NCBI GenBank assembly: GCA_945859605.1 | Contig: OX243814.1 | Span: forward strand, 41,210,103-41,274,102 | Origin: Lumbricus rubellus | Taxonomy: Eukaryota > Annelida > Clitellata > Crassiclitellata > Lumbricidae | Direction: 5' to 3' | DNA: 64,000 nucleotides | Shown: positions 1 to 11,098 of the stretch, in pieces | Numbering within the stretch: the first letter of the stretch is position 1 | Layout: every line of letters starts with the position of its first letter | Position numbers and translations under genes: made by a program | The notes under the pieces: model-generated | What the model saw: only the letters and a program-made list of their open reading frames with translations | What the model was told of the DNA's origin: nothing | The model's database searches: none

Positions 1-1
1 G

Positions 2-460
2 GTTGACCTTGAGAAACTGGAACTACAGCGTCTGAAATTACAACATGAGGACGATCGACACGCAAGAGAGCACAAGGAGAGAATGGCATCTATAGATGTC
101 GACAGATTGAATGCTGAGGGGGAAATCTCGCGACAGCGCATAGACGAAAGAAGAATTGCGATAAAAGAGAAACAAGAGCAACTGAGCGAACTGATGGATC
201 GGTGCGAACAGCTGGAGAGACAACGCCGCAAGGAGGACAAGCAGGACGCGACGAGCCTCAGGAATCTTGCTCTGGCGGCAACTGGAGTTGCAGCAACATG
301 TGGAGCCGCAGGCGGTGCCTTGGCAACAACCGCCACCGTTGGATTAGCTGCAGCAGCGGCTGGTGCTGCCGCAATACTTGCACCTGTGTCTGGTACAGTT
401 GCCATTGTGAGTGCAACTGGCTATGTTGTGAAGAAGGTCATCTCATCCAACAGAGCTTGA
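2..460 (+). CDS. Coiled-coil / hydrophobic C-terminus protein, family member 1 (5' partial)
   Basis: The frame is open from the left edge and ends with TGA at 458-460, giving 152 visible residues; the true start lies outside the window. The first ~85 residues are highly charged and heptad-like, and include AREHKERM, then RIDERR and EKQEQL. The last ~60 residues are hydrophobic and Ala/Gly/Thr/Val-rich with almost no charge before a final VVKKVISSNRA, which suits a membrane hairpin or membrane-inserting tail. The same layout and the same REH-x3-M ... ER ... E/K-x-Q-E-x-L spacing recur in the proteins at 24495-24977 and 33204-33677, so this is one member of a clustered family. I do not recognise the family. 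No signal peptide or enzyme motif is visible. An internal ATG at 83 could start a shorter 125-residue form, but the upstream codons keep the conserved block. Confidence 0.72.
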   Translation, partial: VDLEKLELQRLKLQHEDDRHAREHKERMASIDVDRLNAEGEISRQRIDERRIAIKEKQEQLSELMDRCEQLERQRRKEDKQDATSLRNLALAATGVAATCGAAGGALATTATVGLAAAAAGAAAILAPVSGTVAIVSATGYVVKKVISSNRA

Positions 461-713
461 AATACCGGATGCGGCGCATAACGACACGTGATTTATGCAC
501 CAGCAGCTCGTTCTAGTACGCTGCATTGTAACTTCAATTCTGCCACACATGTAGCATTGTAGCACGTCACATTAGTTCAGAAAAAGACTGGAGATTTAAT
601 GGTGGCTTTCAGGCTTTGTAATAGGTTAGTTCTAGAATTGTAGTGCGTATTATCATTTTCTTCGTCATGTAATAAGTTGAGGCACATAGACCTATGTCAT
701 CTTAATTTTCGTA

Positions 714-719
714 AATAAA
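714..719 (+). promoter_or_regulatory. Polyadenylation signal of coiled-coil gene 1
   Basis: AATAAA lies 254 bases after the stop codon, in a T-rich 3' region. Its position and strand suit a short unspliced 3'UTR. Confidence 0.5.
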
Positions 720-1800
720 CGATGATGAATATTACCTACTGTAGGCCTATCGAATACGGTGGGTTATTTTACTGTACATTGTAACTATCGCAAGAAGCAA
801 TTAACGTATGTGCGGATTTGAAACAGATTCACATTGCCATTTTGATAATAGGAACGTTCCATTGTTGAGAAAAACGCAATTAACACCTGTTCCTTAATGC
901 GTTTAGCTTGATCTTTTGGTGGATTTAATGTCAATTGAAAAACCGCTTAGACTGCATCGTATAAAATAATGTGTTAAACACACAAGAACAATTGAAATAT
1001 TCATGTATAAATTGAATTGAAATTCATGCATGAGTAGCATAAGATGTTTCTAAATAATTTTGAAGTCCATTCATATAGGAAGAACCTGACCTGAACTGTA
1101 CATCGCAACATTATATTACTTTCAGAGCTATGCTGAGAAATAAACATGACGTTGGATTTCATAGATATTTTGAATTTTAATATATTTTTATTTACCTTGT
1201 GCGTTGTTAGTTCAAAATGTTTTATATAGTCCTACAAGCGAAAATCTTCTGAACTTCAGTAATCCGCTTACCAGCGCATTTAGGCTTAGCAACAGTCCAC
1301 GCCCATAAGGGTGACACGTCCCTTACTGTCTTCCATGTTATTTGTTATCTATTATAGGATTAGCACAAGGTGACATAAAAGGTCTGTGAACCTCGTGCAC
1401 TTTACGCACTTACATCACTTGGCCTACACGCCAGTCAAAACACTTCAGACCAGGACCGTGACCTTGTATTGTTATACCTCTATGCAGTGATGCCTGACAA
1501 TTCATTTTTGTTGCTCAACATGTCCCTGATTCGAGTCGTTTGTGGTTCCTAATCGTAATCGTCAACTACAAATTTATAAATCACTATTCTAAGGCTGAAA
1601 TTCCGGGCCCCGTAAGCAGGTCCTATAAATGCTCACGAACGCTACTTCATATGAGACTACTTCATGTCAAGCGAAGATCCCGATCCCGGTTGCCGTAGAA
1701 ACCAGAGAGAGTAGCAACATGCTATAGGATGGTTTTTTAAGGGCAAGAAAGCTATAGGAAGGCAATGTACTTGCATTGGACAGTCTGTGTTAGTGGGCGA
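720..1800. other. AT-rich intergenic stretch, no gene seen
   Basis: No coding region, terminal inverted repeat or tRNA-like sequence was recognised. It includes one of the many GTAGGCCTAT words near 741. Confidence 0.4.
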
Positions 1801-1802
1801 CG

Positions 1803-2258
1803 GGACAAAATGGTAGCGGACAAAATAGTACGGTCGTAATGGTATGGACAAAATGGTATTGGGACAAAATGGTATTGGACAAAATGGTAGCGGACAAAAT
1901 GCGGAAAAAATGGTAGCGGACAAAATGGTACGGACATAATGGTATGGACAAAATGGTATTGGGACAAAATGGTATTGGACAAAAAGGTACGGACAAATTG
2001 GTACGGACAAAATGGTATGGACAAAATGGTACTTGGACAAAATGGTAGCGGACAAAATGGTACGGAAAATGGTACGGACAAAATGGTATGGACAAAATGG
2101 TAGCGGATAAAATGGCATTAGGACAAAATGGTACGGACAAAATGTATTGGGACAAAATGGTATTGGACAAAATGGTACAGACAAAATGGTATTGGACAAA
2201 ATGGTACATGGACAAAATGGTACTTAGAGAAAATGGTATCAGACACAATGTACGGATA
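1803..2258 (+). repeat. Tandem array of ~14-16-bp GACAAAATGGTA units (foldback-type arm)
   Basis: About 30 head-to-tail units follow the pattern GACAAAATGGTA plus 2-4 variable bases (TTG, GCG, CG, TG). The same unit recurs in the opposite orientation at 6023-6243, so the two arrays form long inverted arms about 4.4 kb apart. Tandem ~15-bp units forming inverted ends is the established layout of TU foldback elements in sea urchins; relatedness in sequence is untested. A possible imperfect flanking repeat is GTGTTAGTG just left of this array and GTGTAGTG just right of the other. All long reading frames here are products of the repeat. Confidence 0.75.
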
Positions 2259-2261
2259 AAG

Positions 2262-2345
2262 TTTGTATGTGCACTTGTCATAGCGCTCCTTCAAGTTTAT
2301 CACTCAGAGGCGCTCCCGACTGCAAAGCAGACACGCCGAAGCCCT
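2262..2345 (-). mobile_element. Truncated tRNA-derived SINE, 3' part
   Basis: Reads as the reverse complement of the SINE family seen complete at 44093 and 58927: the tail GTGCACTTGTCATAGCGCTC and the CTCAGAGGCGCTCCCGACTG core are present, but the tRNA-like head is missing. It abuts the foldback-type array directly. Confidence 0.6.
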
Positions 2346-2439
2346 ATAGACTCAGTTAGATTTAATGCTCATGAGCTTAGTCCTCAGTGTAGAAATCTAC
2401 ACCCTGCTCTAGTCGTCAGTCCACATAGTGCAGTAGGCT

Positions 2440-2705
2440 GATGATGATGGTCCTCTGCCCGAAGGCAGGTTCATTGGCTTTACGCCCCGGGGGATGAGAT
2501 GAGTGAGGTGGTTTCCCGTTGCCTTCTCCACAGACAATGATGGGTAAGCAACTTGCCCAAGGTCACTCCGCAGCAGCATGCCCCCTGCGTCACACACGTG
2601 CTAGCCCGAGATATCTAAATCTCTGAATGTCAACTTCCAGCCCGGGGTTCGAACCGCAGTCCGTTGCAACCAACAGACGTATACCGCTCTCGCTTACCGG
2701 TGTAG
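2440..2705 (-). mobile_element. tRNA-like SINE of a second family
   Basis: On the - strand a pol III A-box-like stretch (about 2690) is followed by the B box GGTTCGAACCC (near 2645). After it comes a body with the phrase GGGAAACCACCTCAC, which reads TTTCCCGTTGCCTTCTCC on the + strand, a type of phrase common in invertebrate SINE bodies. The order tRNA-like head, unrelated body fits a SINE; no tail or flanking duplication was found. Confidence 0.4.
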
Positions 2706-3434
2706 CTTACTAGGCAGTAGGCTACTCTTTTATAATTGAGAACACTCTCTCAATCGGTGTATAATAAAGAAGTTTCTATGGTACCTCTCCATTATATGCT
2801 AAATGAGATATAAACTATTTAGCGGTTAGGGAACTAGCTGCACTAATTAAGAGATTGATTATAGTACATAATAAAGGTTTAATTATGAACAACTACGGAA
2901 ATAAACATTATATAAGAATACAAGAATAACGGAATAAGATTTACATAATAAAATGAATATAAGATAATAAGAACATAGAAGCTGGGCTTCTATTATAGCG
3001 CACATACCGACAATAGAAGACTCTCATACTGAAATCACCAAACTAATCATCAGCCACACAACGATTCGGGTATAGGACCATGGTTTCCACCCCGAATGCG
3101 GGTTCTTTGTCTTCAGGGGTTTATACAGATTATTGGGGAGTGGGCTGGTCACGTGGTACATCCAGGTCTAGAGAATTCGATTGCGTCACCAAACTTTCCA
3201 TTGGGCAGTTACCAGAAGAGTGACTCAAATATGGTCCCCTACCCCGATGCCATGGCCAATGGTCTGACAGGAAGATGGAGCGGTTGTGATGACAACTTCA
3301 TCTGATATGACACACACTATTGCCAATACAAAGGAAGATGTTTACCCATTACCAATGTGAAATACCAACTATACATCTATATCTAGTAGTGTGTTTCCAT
3401 CGACAATGACAACTTTTGAAGTTGGTTCTTCTTT
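2706..3434. other. Unassigned stretch
   Basis: No recognised gene. A 69-codon open frame at 3096-3305 has no family resemblance I can name and no clear splice sites. Confidence 0.35.
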
Positions 3435-5469
3435 ATTCTTCAACCCACCATTTGGTGATACGACTTATAGAGACTCTTTATCCTAAATATTTTCAAATTC
3501 CAAACGTATTTAGGACTGGCGCGAACCAGTTGAAGTTTTGATGATTGCGCATATTTGGCAATTTCTTACTAATGAATAATGAACTACTCTGATACTTAGT
3601 TTTAGCATAAAATTTGTCATGGTCAGTAAAACAATCAGTCAATCAATCATTCAATCAATCAGAATTTATATGTAGCTCTTTCAAGATGTCAACTCAGAGG
3701 TGCTCCCGGCCGAGATCAGGCGAAAAACAGTCTTCAACCGTTTTTAAAACTGAAAACAGTTTGAGAGAGGTCGAAGTTCCAGGTTGTAGGACCAACGCAT
3801 AGAAGAAATGGCTCTGCATTGTCACGCCGTGAGTGAAAGTAACTATTGAGTCACCATAGACAGCAGAGCGCAGTGCGTGGCGCCCTATGCAAATGAAAAG
3901 TGGGAGGCAGAGCTCACGCAGATAAAACGGTGATCAGCATGATAAGAGATGCAAAAGATGCAGTCCTTAATTAAATGCTCTGCGGGAAAGGAAAGGCTAA
4001 ACATTAAAGTACCAAGTCAAGCTGCTACTGCAAGTTGCTTAGTTGGTAGTGCCGCTAAATGTTTAAGACTTCCGAATGTGGCGTGTGCTCATTGTCGTAA
4101 AGAGAATTAGGCTGAGAGCTCCTAAATTTGGCATGCCACCACAACAATTCTGAAATTATGTTGGAGAAGGTCTTAGGTCTGTATGATGCATCGAAGTTTT
4201 CCAATTTGGAGCAATCAAGTCACTTTAAAGATTTCCGGCCCATTATAGATCAGGCATCCTTTTCCACATCCACAGAAGATGAGCAGATGACGACCAGATC
4301 CCATGGAAGGACGAGGTTATTGAGTTTGCGGTGATGACTAATATATTCCTCTCACAATATGAACCTCGACACTGTCTGCGGCCAGTATCAACGAAAGCAC
4401 GGAAGTCTCGTGTCTTTCGTGTGGCAAACAATCTGGGAGCATATGAAAAAAGTATCACTCTTTGCGATTATCCTATAATACTAAGTAGGCCTACTGTTTC
4501 CAAAGCGCTGCATCGACAGTAACCCCCAAAATGACCTGAATTTTCTCTCCGGGCTCTCCACCGACAAGAACAGCAATGTTGCTAAGGATGCCACTTGTCA
4601 TACACGTTTAGTTTTCTCTTCTAGGACTTGTCTGAGCTGCTGGTTGGGCTTGCGTTCTTTGACGATCATGTTTAAATAAATAAGCAGAGACTCATGGCAA
4701 TGCCCCTAAACGAATATTCAGGTTCTGTGAGATCACTAAAAGGAATCCCACCATTCTATGAACCTATAAGAAAACAGGACTCCACAATAATAATTATAAT
4801 ATATTTCCGTCGTAAAATCACTCATTATATTTTTCAACACTTTGGAACTCTCTGATGACTTTCTACAGTATGATCCAAGCCGATATTAATGGAGCTCGAA
4901 CGTAACAAAAGAGCCATATAATTCTCCAATCCGTTAAAGTGGTTAACTGTATCGCAGAAGTAAAGTATAGACACCTCAGTGCAAAAATTGAACTCTTTGC
5001 CAGCACAAGGTGCAGAACAAAGGTAGTTCTTGCTACAGGTCGTAGGGAAACACAAGAGGCTACGCTATGAGCCAACCAAAACGGCACTCATCTATTTGGT
5101 CAAAGTCGAATGACCGACAAATTAATCGGCAAATGTTGATATTCTCGGCTACAATTTTATGACATTGTTATATTCTAAGTTTTGCAGTCAATATATTAAA
5201 AATACATAAAATTTACTCATTCCGGCATGACTTTGGTAATATTATTCAGAAAATTAATTAAATTTCACATCTCAGAATTTGCGTTTAGCTTGCATGCAAT
5301 TATTACCAACATTGCCATTAACCGATGTCTAGATAAGTTTTATGCAAACCAGTAGCAAAATATGAATATTTCGCCAGCTCCGCGCCAGTCCTAAATATTT
5401 ATATTTTCTTATAATTTTTTAGCTGTGACCTACTGACACCTGGCGTCACCAAATGGCGGGTTGAAGAAT
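3435..5469. mobile_element. 2.0-kb element bounded by ~95-bp inverted ends
   Basis: The left end (3435-3526) and right end (about 5376-5469) are inverted relatives. Both begin ATTCTTCAACCC, then CCATTTGGTGA, diverge in the middle, and meet again at ATTTAGGACTGGCGCG. Such divergent long inverted ends suggest an old non-autonomous DNA transposon. The interior shows no transposase or other gene. Flanks are T-rich, so no duplication can be read with confidence. The region sits between the two foldback-type arrays. Confidence 0.5.
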
Positions 5470-6022
5470 TTTTTTAGCCACTTTCATTTTTTAGAACCAC
5501 ACTAATATCTAGGTATAACTTCTATAGCGCTATTATAGGTGCAAAATGGGTAATCTATATAGTCCACAGGAAGAGTTAAAGTTCTGAGGTGCACAGCCAG
5601 GAGCGTGCGGCGGACGACCGCCGGTATGCGTTCTGCGCCGAGCAGGGAAAGGAATTTGGGGAGAGAATGTGCCACTCAATATCCATTACATTTGAATTTC
5701 CACATTACAATGACAGCATTTCCAGTTGTCCAAAGAAAATGCTCTCTTTCAGCCCTGTCTTGAGAGGTCGAACTCTCGTTACAACCCTGGCGCGACCTGC
5801 CAAGTCAATATAATGATCTGGCGCCGCCATTGAAATTGCAGCCCCTCCCCATTACGAAAACTTTCTCGTTACACTTTGATAATTCTTTAAGTCTATTAAC
5901 TGAACTCACTAGCCTACTAGGGATGTAATATAATATTCCATATAAATTGACAATTTCTCTTTTGTTATGATTTTTGGGGGTAAACGTATGAAATGAAATG
6001 AATTAAGTCTAAGAATCTTTAT
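5470..6022. other. Unassigned stretch
   Basis: No recognised coding region or repeat. A GC-richer patch near 5590-5670 gives an open frame of 74 codons without a recognisable domain. Confidence 0.3.
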
Positions 6023-6243
6023 CCTTACCATTTTCTCCAAGTACCATTTTGTCAATACCATTTTGTCCGTGAAATTTTGTCCTTACCATTTTGTCCGTAC
6101 CTTTTTGTCCCAATACCATTTTATTCGCTACCGTTTTGTCCATGCCATTTTGTCCGCTACCATTTTGTCCATACCGTTTTGTCCGTGCCATTTTGTCCAA
6201 TACCATTTTGTAGCAATACCATTTTGTCCATACCATTTTGTCC
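6023..6243 (-). repeat. Inverted copy of the GACAAAATGGTA tandem array
   Basis: TACCATTTTGTCC-type units, the reverse complement of the array at 1803-2258, run to a last unit ending CCATTTTGTCCTA. Together the arrays make a foldback-like pair. The unit count is lower here (about 15). Confidence 0.7.
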
Positions 6244-6938
6244 TAGAACCGTGTAGTGATAATATGTAGAGGAGCCTCAGTGGCCAGTGGCGGCATTGGC
6301 GATAAAAATCTAGAGTTTGTGAAATTTCAGAGGAAAGATTGTTTCAGAGTCGAGGTGCAGTGTAGGCCTACTGTAGAGAAAATGAATCGATGGGATATAT
6401 TGAGGCAAATAGTTAATGGAGTCTGGGGCAGAGGCTGCGAGTATTGTAACTGCAATACTGCATGGTTTTGGATTTCCTATTTTGGCTATAACCTTTACCG
6501 ACAGAGATTTGCTGCTTTCATTCATTTCTTCTATTAAAAAATGTAAGTATGGGATACCATATGGATTACGTGCATGTACTTGGGGCACAGAGACACTCTT
6601 TTATGAATAAAAATTAGCCAATCTAGATTATCGAGTTTTGTTTCTGGACTGCATACTAGTGCATAGCAGCCATCAGTGCCATCACCCCTAATTAATTACT
6701 AATTAGTGCCTACTCAAAGTTGTTTGTTTTCAAATAAAAGATCACGCGTTCAAACTGCCATGAGTTTTCTTTACAATTAATTGAAAGCTCTTTTTCTTCT
6801 TGAGAGAGATCTAGGCAAACAAAGAAACTTAATTACTCTTTCCTGGACACTGACACAAATTACTCCGTTAGGAACTTTTAAGCACTGCAGTAACTGGAGC
6901 CATTATTTGGAAGAAGATAGGAAAACTTTAACCTTTAT
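6244..6938. other. Unassigned stretch
   Basis: Open frames of up to 93 codons exist (6256-6537), but no domain, splice structure or repeat family was recognised. Confidence 0.3.
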
Positions 6939-7317
6939 TGACCCAACGTTCCCAAAGTGGAACATATTATTAAAAAATTTGCAGGGACGGTAAAACCTAC
7001 TGTAAATCATCTTATTGATATTCATTTACTTAGCCAATGTTGGGCGCATGTTTATTTACTTTTGTTTCAAGTCTGTTGCTGCTAATGAAATACCGGTAGT
7101 TATTTTGATGCACATTTGAAAAAAAATGAAATTTTTGCTAAAAAATGTTGAAAATTACATTTTGGAATATATGCATGAAAAGTAAATGCTTTTATGGTAC
7201 ATTTGGGTTGATCTGTGTCTGTTCTGCCTGGGTATGGTCAATTTTTTGATGGTAGTGCTCTACGAGTGAGCAACGCAGCTGGTTTTAGGTATGTTCCACT
7301 TTGGGAACGTTGGGTCA
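6939..7317. mobile_element. 379-bp MITE with perfect 28-bp terminal inverted repeats
   Basis: 6939-6966 starts TGACCCAACGTTCCCAAAGT and is the exact reverse complement of 7290-7317. The interior is AT-rich and non-coding. No convincing target duplication flanks it, so the superfamily is open. A related short sequence with its centre inverted is at 12355-12386. Confidence 0.7.
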
Positions 7318-7619
7318 CTCTCGCTAGTTGAATCAATATTTTTACGTTCTATTGAAATATGCCCTGCACGCTCCAAAATTTAGCCTTCGTTGATTGTAGT
7401 TGTCATTATAATATGAATATGAATATTATTATTATTGGTAGTAGTAGTAGTAGTATTATTAGTTGGAACATTATTATTATTTTAGGCCTATTTTCATTAC
7501 TTTATTATATAGTACTGGTTTGTTTCGGGATTTGAGCAGCTTGAAAGGTGTGTTAGGCTTTCTGCAGCATGATGTTTTCAACATAATTAGCCTATATAAT
7601 TACTCCGTTTTTCCGCAGG

Positions 7620-8170
7620 GTGGGTTGTGTGGGTACACGGTATGGCGGGATGGGGTGAAGATTGTGGGATGGAGCCGGGGTAGGGTGGGGTGCGGTGAGA
7701 CCAAAGGTGAAAACCAAGTGAAGCATTACCTTTTCCTATGAATTTCATGTGTTGAGCCTTTCGCGGATTGGGGCATGGAGGGGTGGCAGATGAGGTGGAT
7801 AGGCCTGAGTTAGAGTGGTGGTGGGTGGGGTCGGACGGTTGGGGTATGGGGCTGTAGTGTGCCGGGTGGGGTCAAAGTGGGAAGGAAGGGTCAATGTGGA
7901 AAACAAAGTAAAAAATTGTTTTTCATGAATTTCATATTCTGGGCCTTTTAAGAGGTGGGTCCGAGAGGGGTGGGTGGAAATGACGTGAAGTGGGCCAGAG
8001 TTGGGTGGGGGTGGGTTAGGGATGGGCGGTTGGAGTATGTGGCTGAAGTGGGCCGGGTGCGTTCGAAGTGAAGAGGAGATTTGAAACCAAAAATTGCTCC
8101 AGACAGGTGGGACTGTGCGGGGAAAAATTTGGGGAAGGTGGAGTAGGGTTGGGTGGGGTGGGCCAGGGGC
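7620..8170. repeat. G-rich tandem repeat, ~200-bp period
   Basis: Two to three diverged units of GGGTGGGG-rich sequence alternate with an AT-rich phrase (TTTTTCATGAATTTCATA and relatives at about 7735 and 7920). A related piece is at 12020-12250. The long reading frames on the - strand are Pro/Thr-rich artefacts of the repeat. Just after it, at about 8178-8205, is a short palindrome GTACGCACTT-ACGC-AAGTGCGTAC. Confidence 0.55.
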
Positions 8171-8435
8171 GCCGTTAGGCGTACGCACTTACGCAAGTGC
8201 GTACAGCGCGGAAAGGCAAAAAAATTTTTTTTCAAAAATTGTAAATTTATTATAAGCGATGAAATTCTATTGAAATTTTATAATCTATAGAATATACTTA
8301 CTTCCTTACTTACTTACACTCTAATAGAGAGCCATCTTGGCATTGAGCGTCTTATAGCTGCCTAGACCCTAGAGGTCTATGGATCCTGGGATTCCTGGAT
8401 GTAAAACCGTTAATTTTTTTTAAATATAACTTTTG

Positions 8436-9045
8436 TTTGTATGTGTTTCTATGTGCACTTTTTATAGCCAGGGGCGGATCCAGGGGGGCAATCCGGCCAT
8501 GGCCCCCCCATTTAAAACTGCCATGGGACGTGCCCCCCATTTGGTATGAAATTAGCAATATGCGTATGGGTGTAATGGCATATTGCCCCCCCCCTATTCG
8601 GAAAATGGCATGGGACGTGGCCCCCCAGTCGTTTTTCAAGTGGAGGAGTAAAAAAAAGGTCATCAACTTTTTTGGCCGATGAAATGGTATGATTTTCTCC
8701 AAAAACATTTTGGCAGATGACTAAAAAAACAAACCTCATCAACTTTTTTGGCGGATGAAAAGTACTTCAGCCAAAGACTGATCCCTATTTATTTTCGACC
8801 AACAACCAAATTTCGAAATTTGTTTCACCTGTCCTATCCCAGGTTCTAAGATTTTTGCCCTCCCCCCCCTCCTTGGAAGAGTTCTGGATCTGCCACTGGT
8901 TATAGCGCCCCTTCAAGCTCTCTACTCCGGCCGAAGCGCTGAGCAATTGTGAGTGAAGGACTTGCCCATTGCCCAAGGTCCTTACGCGGCGAGGTGGATT
9001 CGAACCTGGAAAATTCCGGCTTCAAGGCGACGATAGCATAGCAAT
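8436..9045 (-). mobile_element. tRNA-derived SINE split by a hAT-type insertion
   Basis: 8436-8468 is the SINE tail (GTATGTGTTTCTATGTGCAC then TTTATAGC). The SINE resumes at 8899 with TTATAGCGCCCCTTCAAGC and runs through the B box GGATTCGAACC near 8997 (reverse sense). The break coincides exactly with the element at 8469-8898. Confidence 0.65.
8469..8898. mobile_element. Non-autonomous hAT-type element inserted in a SINE
   Basis: Ends are CAGGGGCGGATCCAG and, inverted, CAGTGGCAGATCCAG. An 8-bp flanking duplication reads TTTATAGC (8461-8468) and GTTATAGC (8899-8906), 7 of 8 matching. The length of the duplication and the CAG...CTG ends fit hAT. The interior holds CCCCCC blocks and repeated phrases of the form GGTCATCAACTTTTTTGG. 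No transposase. Confidence 0.7.
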
Positions 9046-9070
9046 ATGCCGATCTAACGGTATCAAATTG

Positions 9071-9430
9071 CACCTCCTAAATATCACCTCCGGTAACTTG
9101 TACCGTAACCGGTTTCAGATTACCCCCGGACACTAGATTTGCATAGATTTATTCGTCATCCCACTGTGGTTTGTTATCAATATTTTACTCGGAAAAAATA
9201 ATAGCCTCGAAGCCATTTCTCCATGTAACTTCAGCGGCGATTTAGTATTTTAGTTACAGATGAAAATATTTAGGCTATAACAAACCAAACCACAAAGTGG
9301 GATAACGGATAAAAATCTTCAGACCAAAACAAGAAGCGGGATTATTTTTCTGATATTTTTAGTCCAATAAATGCGACGATTGATGGAAATTACAGTTTGC
9401 AGGGGGGGTAATGTTTAGGAGGGGGTAATA
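9071..9430. mobile_element. Probable small DNA element with imperfect inverted ends
   Basis: The left end CCTCCTAAATATCACCTCC and the right end (inverted) CCTCCTAAACATTACCCCC resemble each other. An inner inverted pair lies at about 9151-9176 and 9276-9310 (CCCACTGTGGTTTGTTAT and relatives). No clear target duplication. Confidence 0.4.
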
Positions 9431-9608
9431 ATTTGAAGCCTTTAGCATGGGCGTCCGCAGGAATTTTTCTAGCGGCGCAAACTTTCATATAATTGTCACA
9501 TGGTATAAATTTATTGGGTGACAGTTTGAATTTCCATATTACCACGAGAGAATCCTATAGATCTATCCTACCTATACGTTATGCGCCCAAAGAAATATAT
9601 ATTATATA

Positions 9609-10660
9609 GGGGAGAGTTGCCTAGAATGGACCGTTGCCTTAATTGGACCGCAGCCATTTAACACCCTAGATGCATATTTTGCCTCGTTTTCAACTGTTGT
9701 ATTCTTGCACGATTGAATATTGTGCATTCAGTTTTACGGAATTCTAAACATTTATTTAGTTGTGGTAAAAACTCTATTTCACGTAGTTTTGATCTAATTT
9801 TTGACCTACCTGACAATGAGTGTACACAATTTAGGCAAATTTCAAAAATTGCAGTCACGTTTGTCTTAATCATAGCTAGGTTTCATGTTTAAGCAACAAC
9901 ACCCGATTTTGCGCTAAGACTGACACCTGTTAAACTATAACGGTGTGAGTAGAAGTAGTCCGTGTTGCCTGAAATGGACCACATAAATTCTCCTTAATTG
10001 GACCGATAATTTGAGTGTGGTCCATTTAAGGACACCAGTACTTGCAATGTTATTGGGTGTGGCCAACTTTACACTGCTACATGAGGTGTGTTCCTCTTTG
10101 CGAACTGCGCGCAATTCTTCTCAAATAGATTCAACTGAGTACTAATGTAAGACTTCACAATCATTTATTCCACTATAGTTTATATTTAGACTTGCACTGG
10201 TCATTGTGACAAAGTAGGCTACTCCTAATTAGTCTGCAGGCAGAGGTTATGCCACTCATGTATTTAATTGATTTCAGCTAGGCCTACTCCAACTGTGTAT
10301 GATACTTGTAACTGTATGGCTAGACACTAAGTGTTTTAAAAGCTATTCCCTTGCTTTTTGGGTAAGATTACCTTTTAAAAACGACTTTAAATGAATGTGT
10401 TCCATTCAGGGCAACTGGTCCAATCAAGGATACCATGCGGTCCATTCAAAGAAACAGGTTGCCTTGATTGAACTTTTTACAGCTGTTGCTTTGTTTGGTT
10501 ATTTCTCATAAATCCACGAATATTTTCAGTCCTTTGCTTATTAAAAACATAGATGAATAATCAACCAAGCATATGGCACACTTTCCTTTTAGAAATTCAG
10601 TAGCATTTATGCAGCACACATAAGTTTGCCTTAAGTGGTCCATTCATAGCAACTCTCCCC
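9609..10660. mobile_element. 1.05-kb non-autonomous element with TA target duplication
   Basis: Ends are GGGGAGAGTTGC followed by AATGGACC at both termini, inverted, with four differing bases between. They are flanked by TA (9607-9608 and 10661-10662), which fits the Tc1/mariner/pogo group. The interior repeats the words AATTGGACCG and GGTCCATT several times. No transposase frame is visible; the 71-codon frame at 9658-9873 has no motif. Confidence 0.65.
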
Positions 10661-10662
10661 TA

Positions 10663-11036
10663 GGTTCAACATGACTGCCTAAAAATGGCTCCATTTGAGG
10701 TCGACACAGCCAAAATTGCGCTGGTCGCTGGGTCTCCGCCCCCCAGACCCCGCTGGGGGAGCTTACTGTAAAGACAAAACCTTTCTCTTTTACAATAACA
10801 TTTTGATTTTTAGTGTTATCCTGGTAGCTTGCGACACTGAAAAACGACTTATTCTTACAAATTTCGCGACTTTGTCGTTCACAAATAGCTGGCAAACAAG
10901 AGCCTAAAAATGGCTCCATTTAAGGTCGAAACAGCCAAAAATGCGCTGGTCGCTGGGGCTCCGCCCCAGACCCCCTAGTCGGGATGGGCTTCGTGCCTTC
11001 GGCACTCGCAACTTCCCGCCTTCGGCGCCGCCACTG
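10663..11036. mobile_element. Fragment of the CAGTGGCGGCGCC element family
   Basis: Ends at GGCGCCGCCACTG (right terminus, compare 12387). It contains a duplicated ~65-bp phrase (CTAAAAATGGCTCCATTT, GCGCTGGTCGCTGGG) at about 10677 and 10903. Related sequence in the opposite sense lies at 12440-12620. The left terminus was not found. Confidence 0.5.
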
Positions 11037-11098
11037 ACGACCAATTAGGCCTACAATGCAGCGTCCTGGCACTTTTTACACTTTAAGCACTGTATATA

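Noticed and set aside
1657..2441. Long CPYHFV/DKMV-repeat frames on both strands
   Set aside because: Products of the 14-16-bp tandem array. A period near a multiple of three keeps frames open; no domain present.
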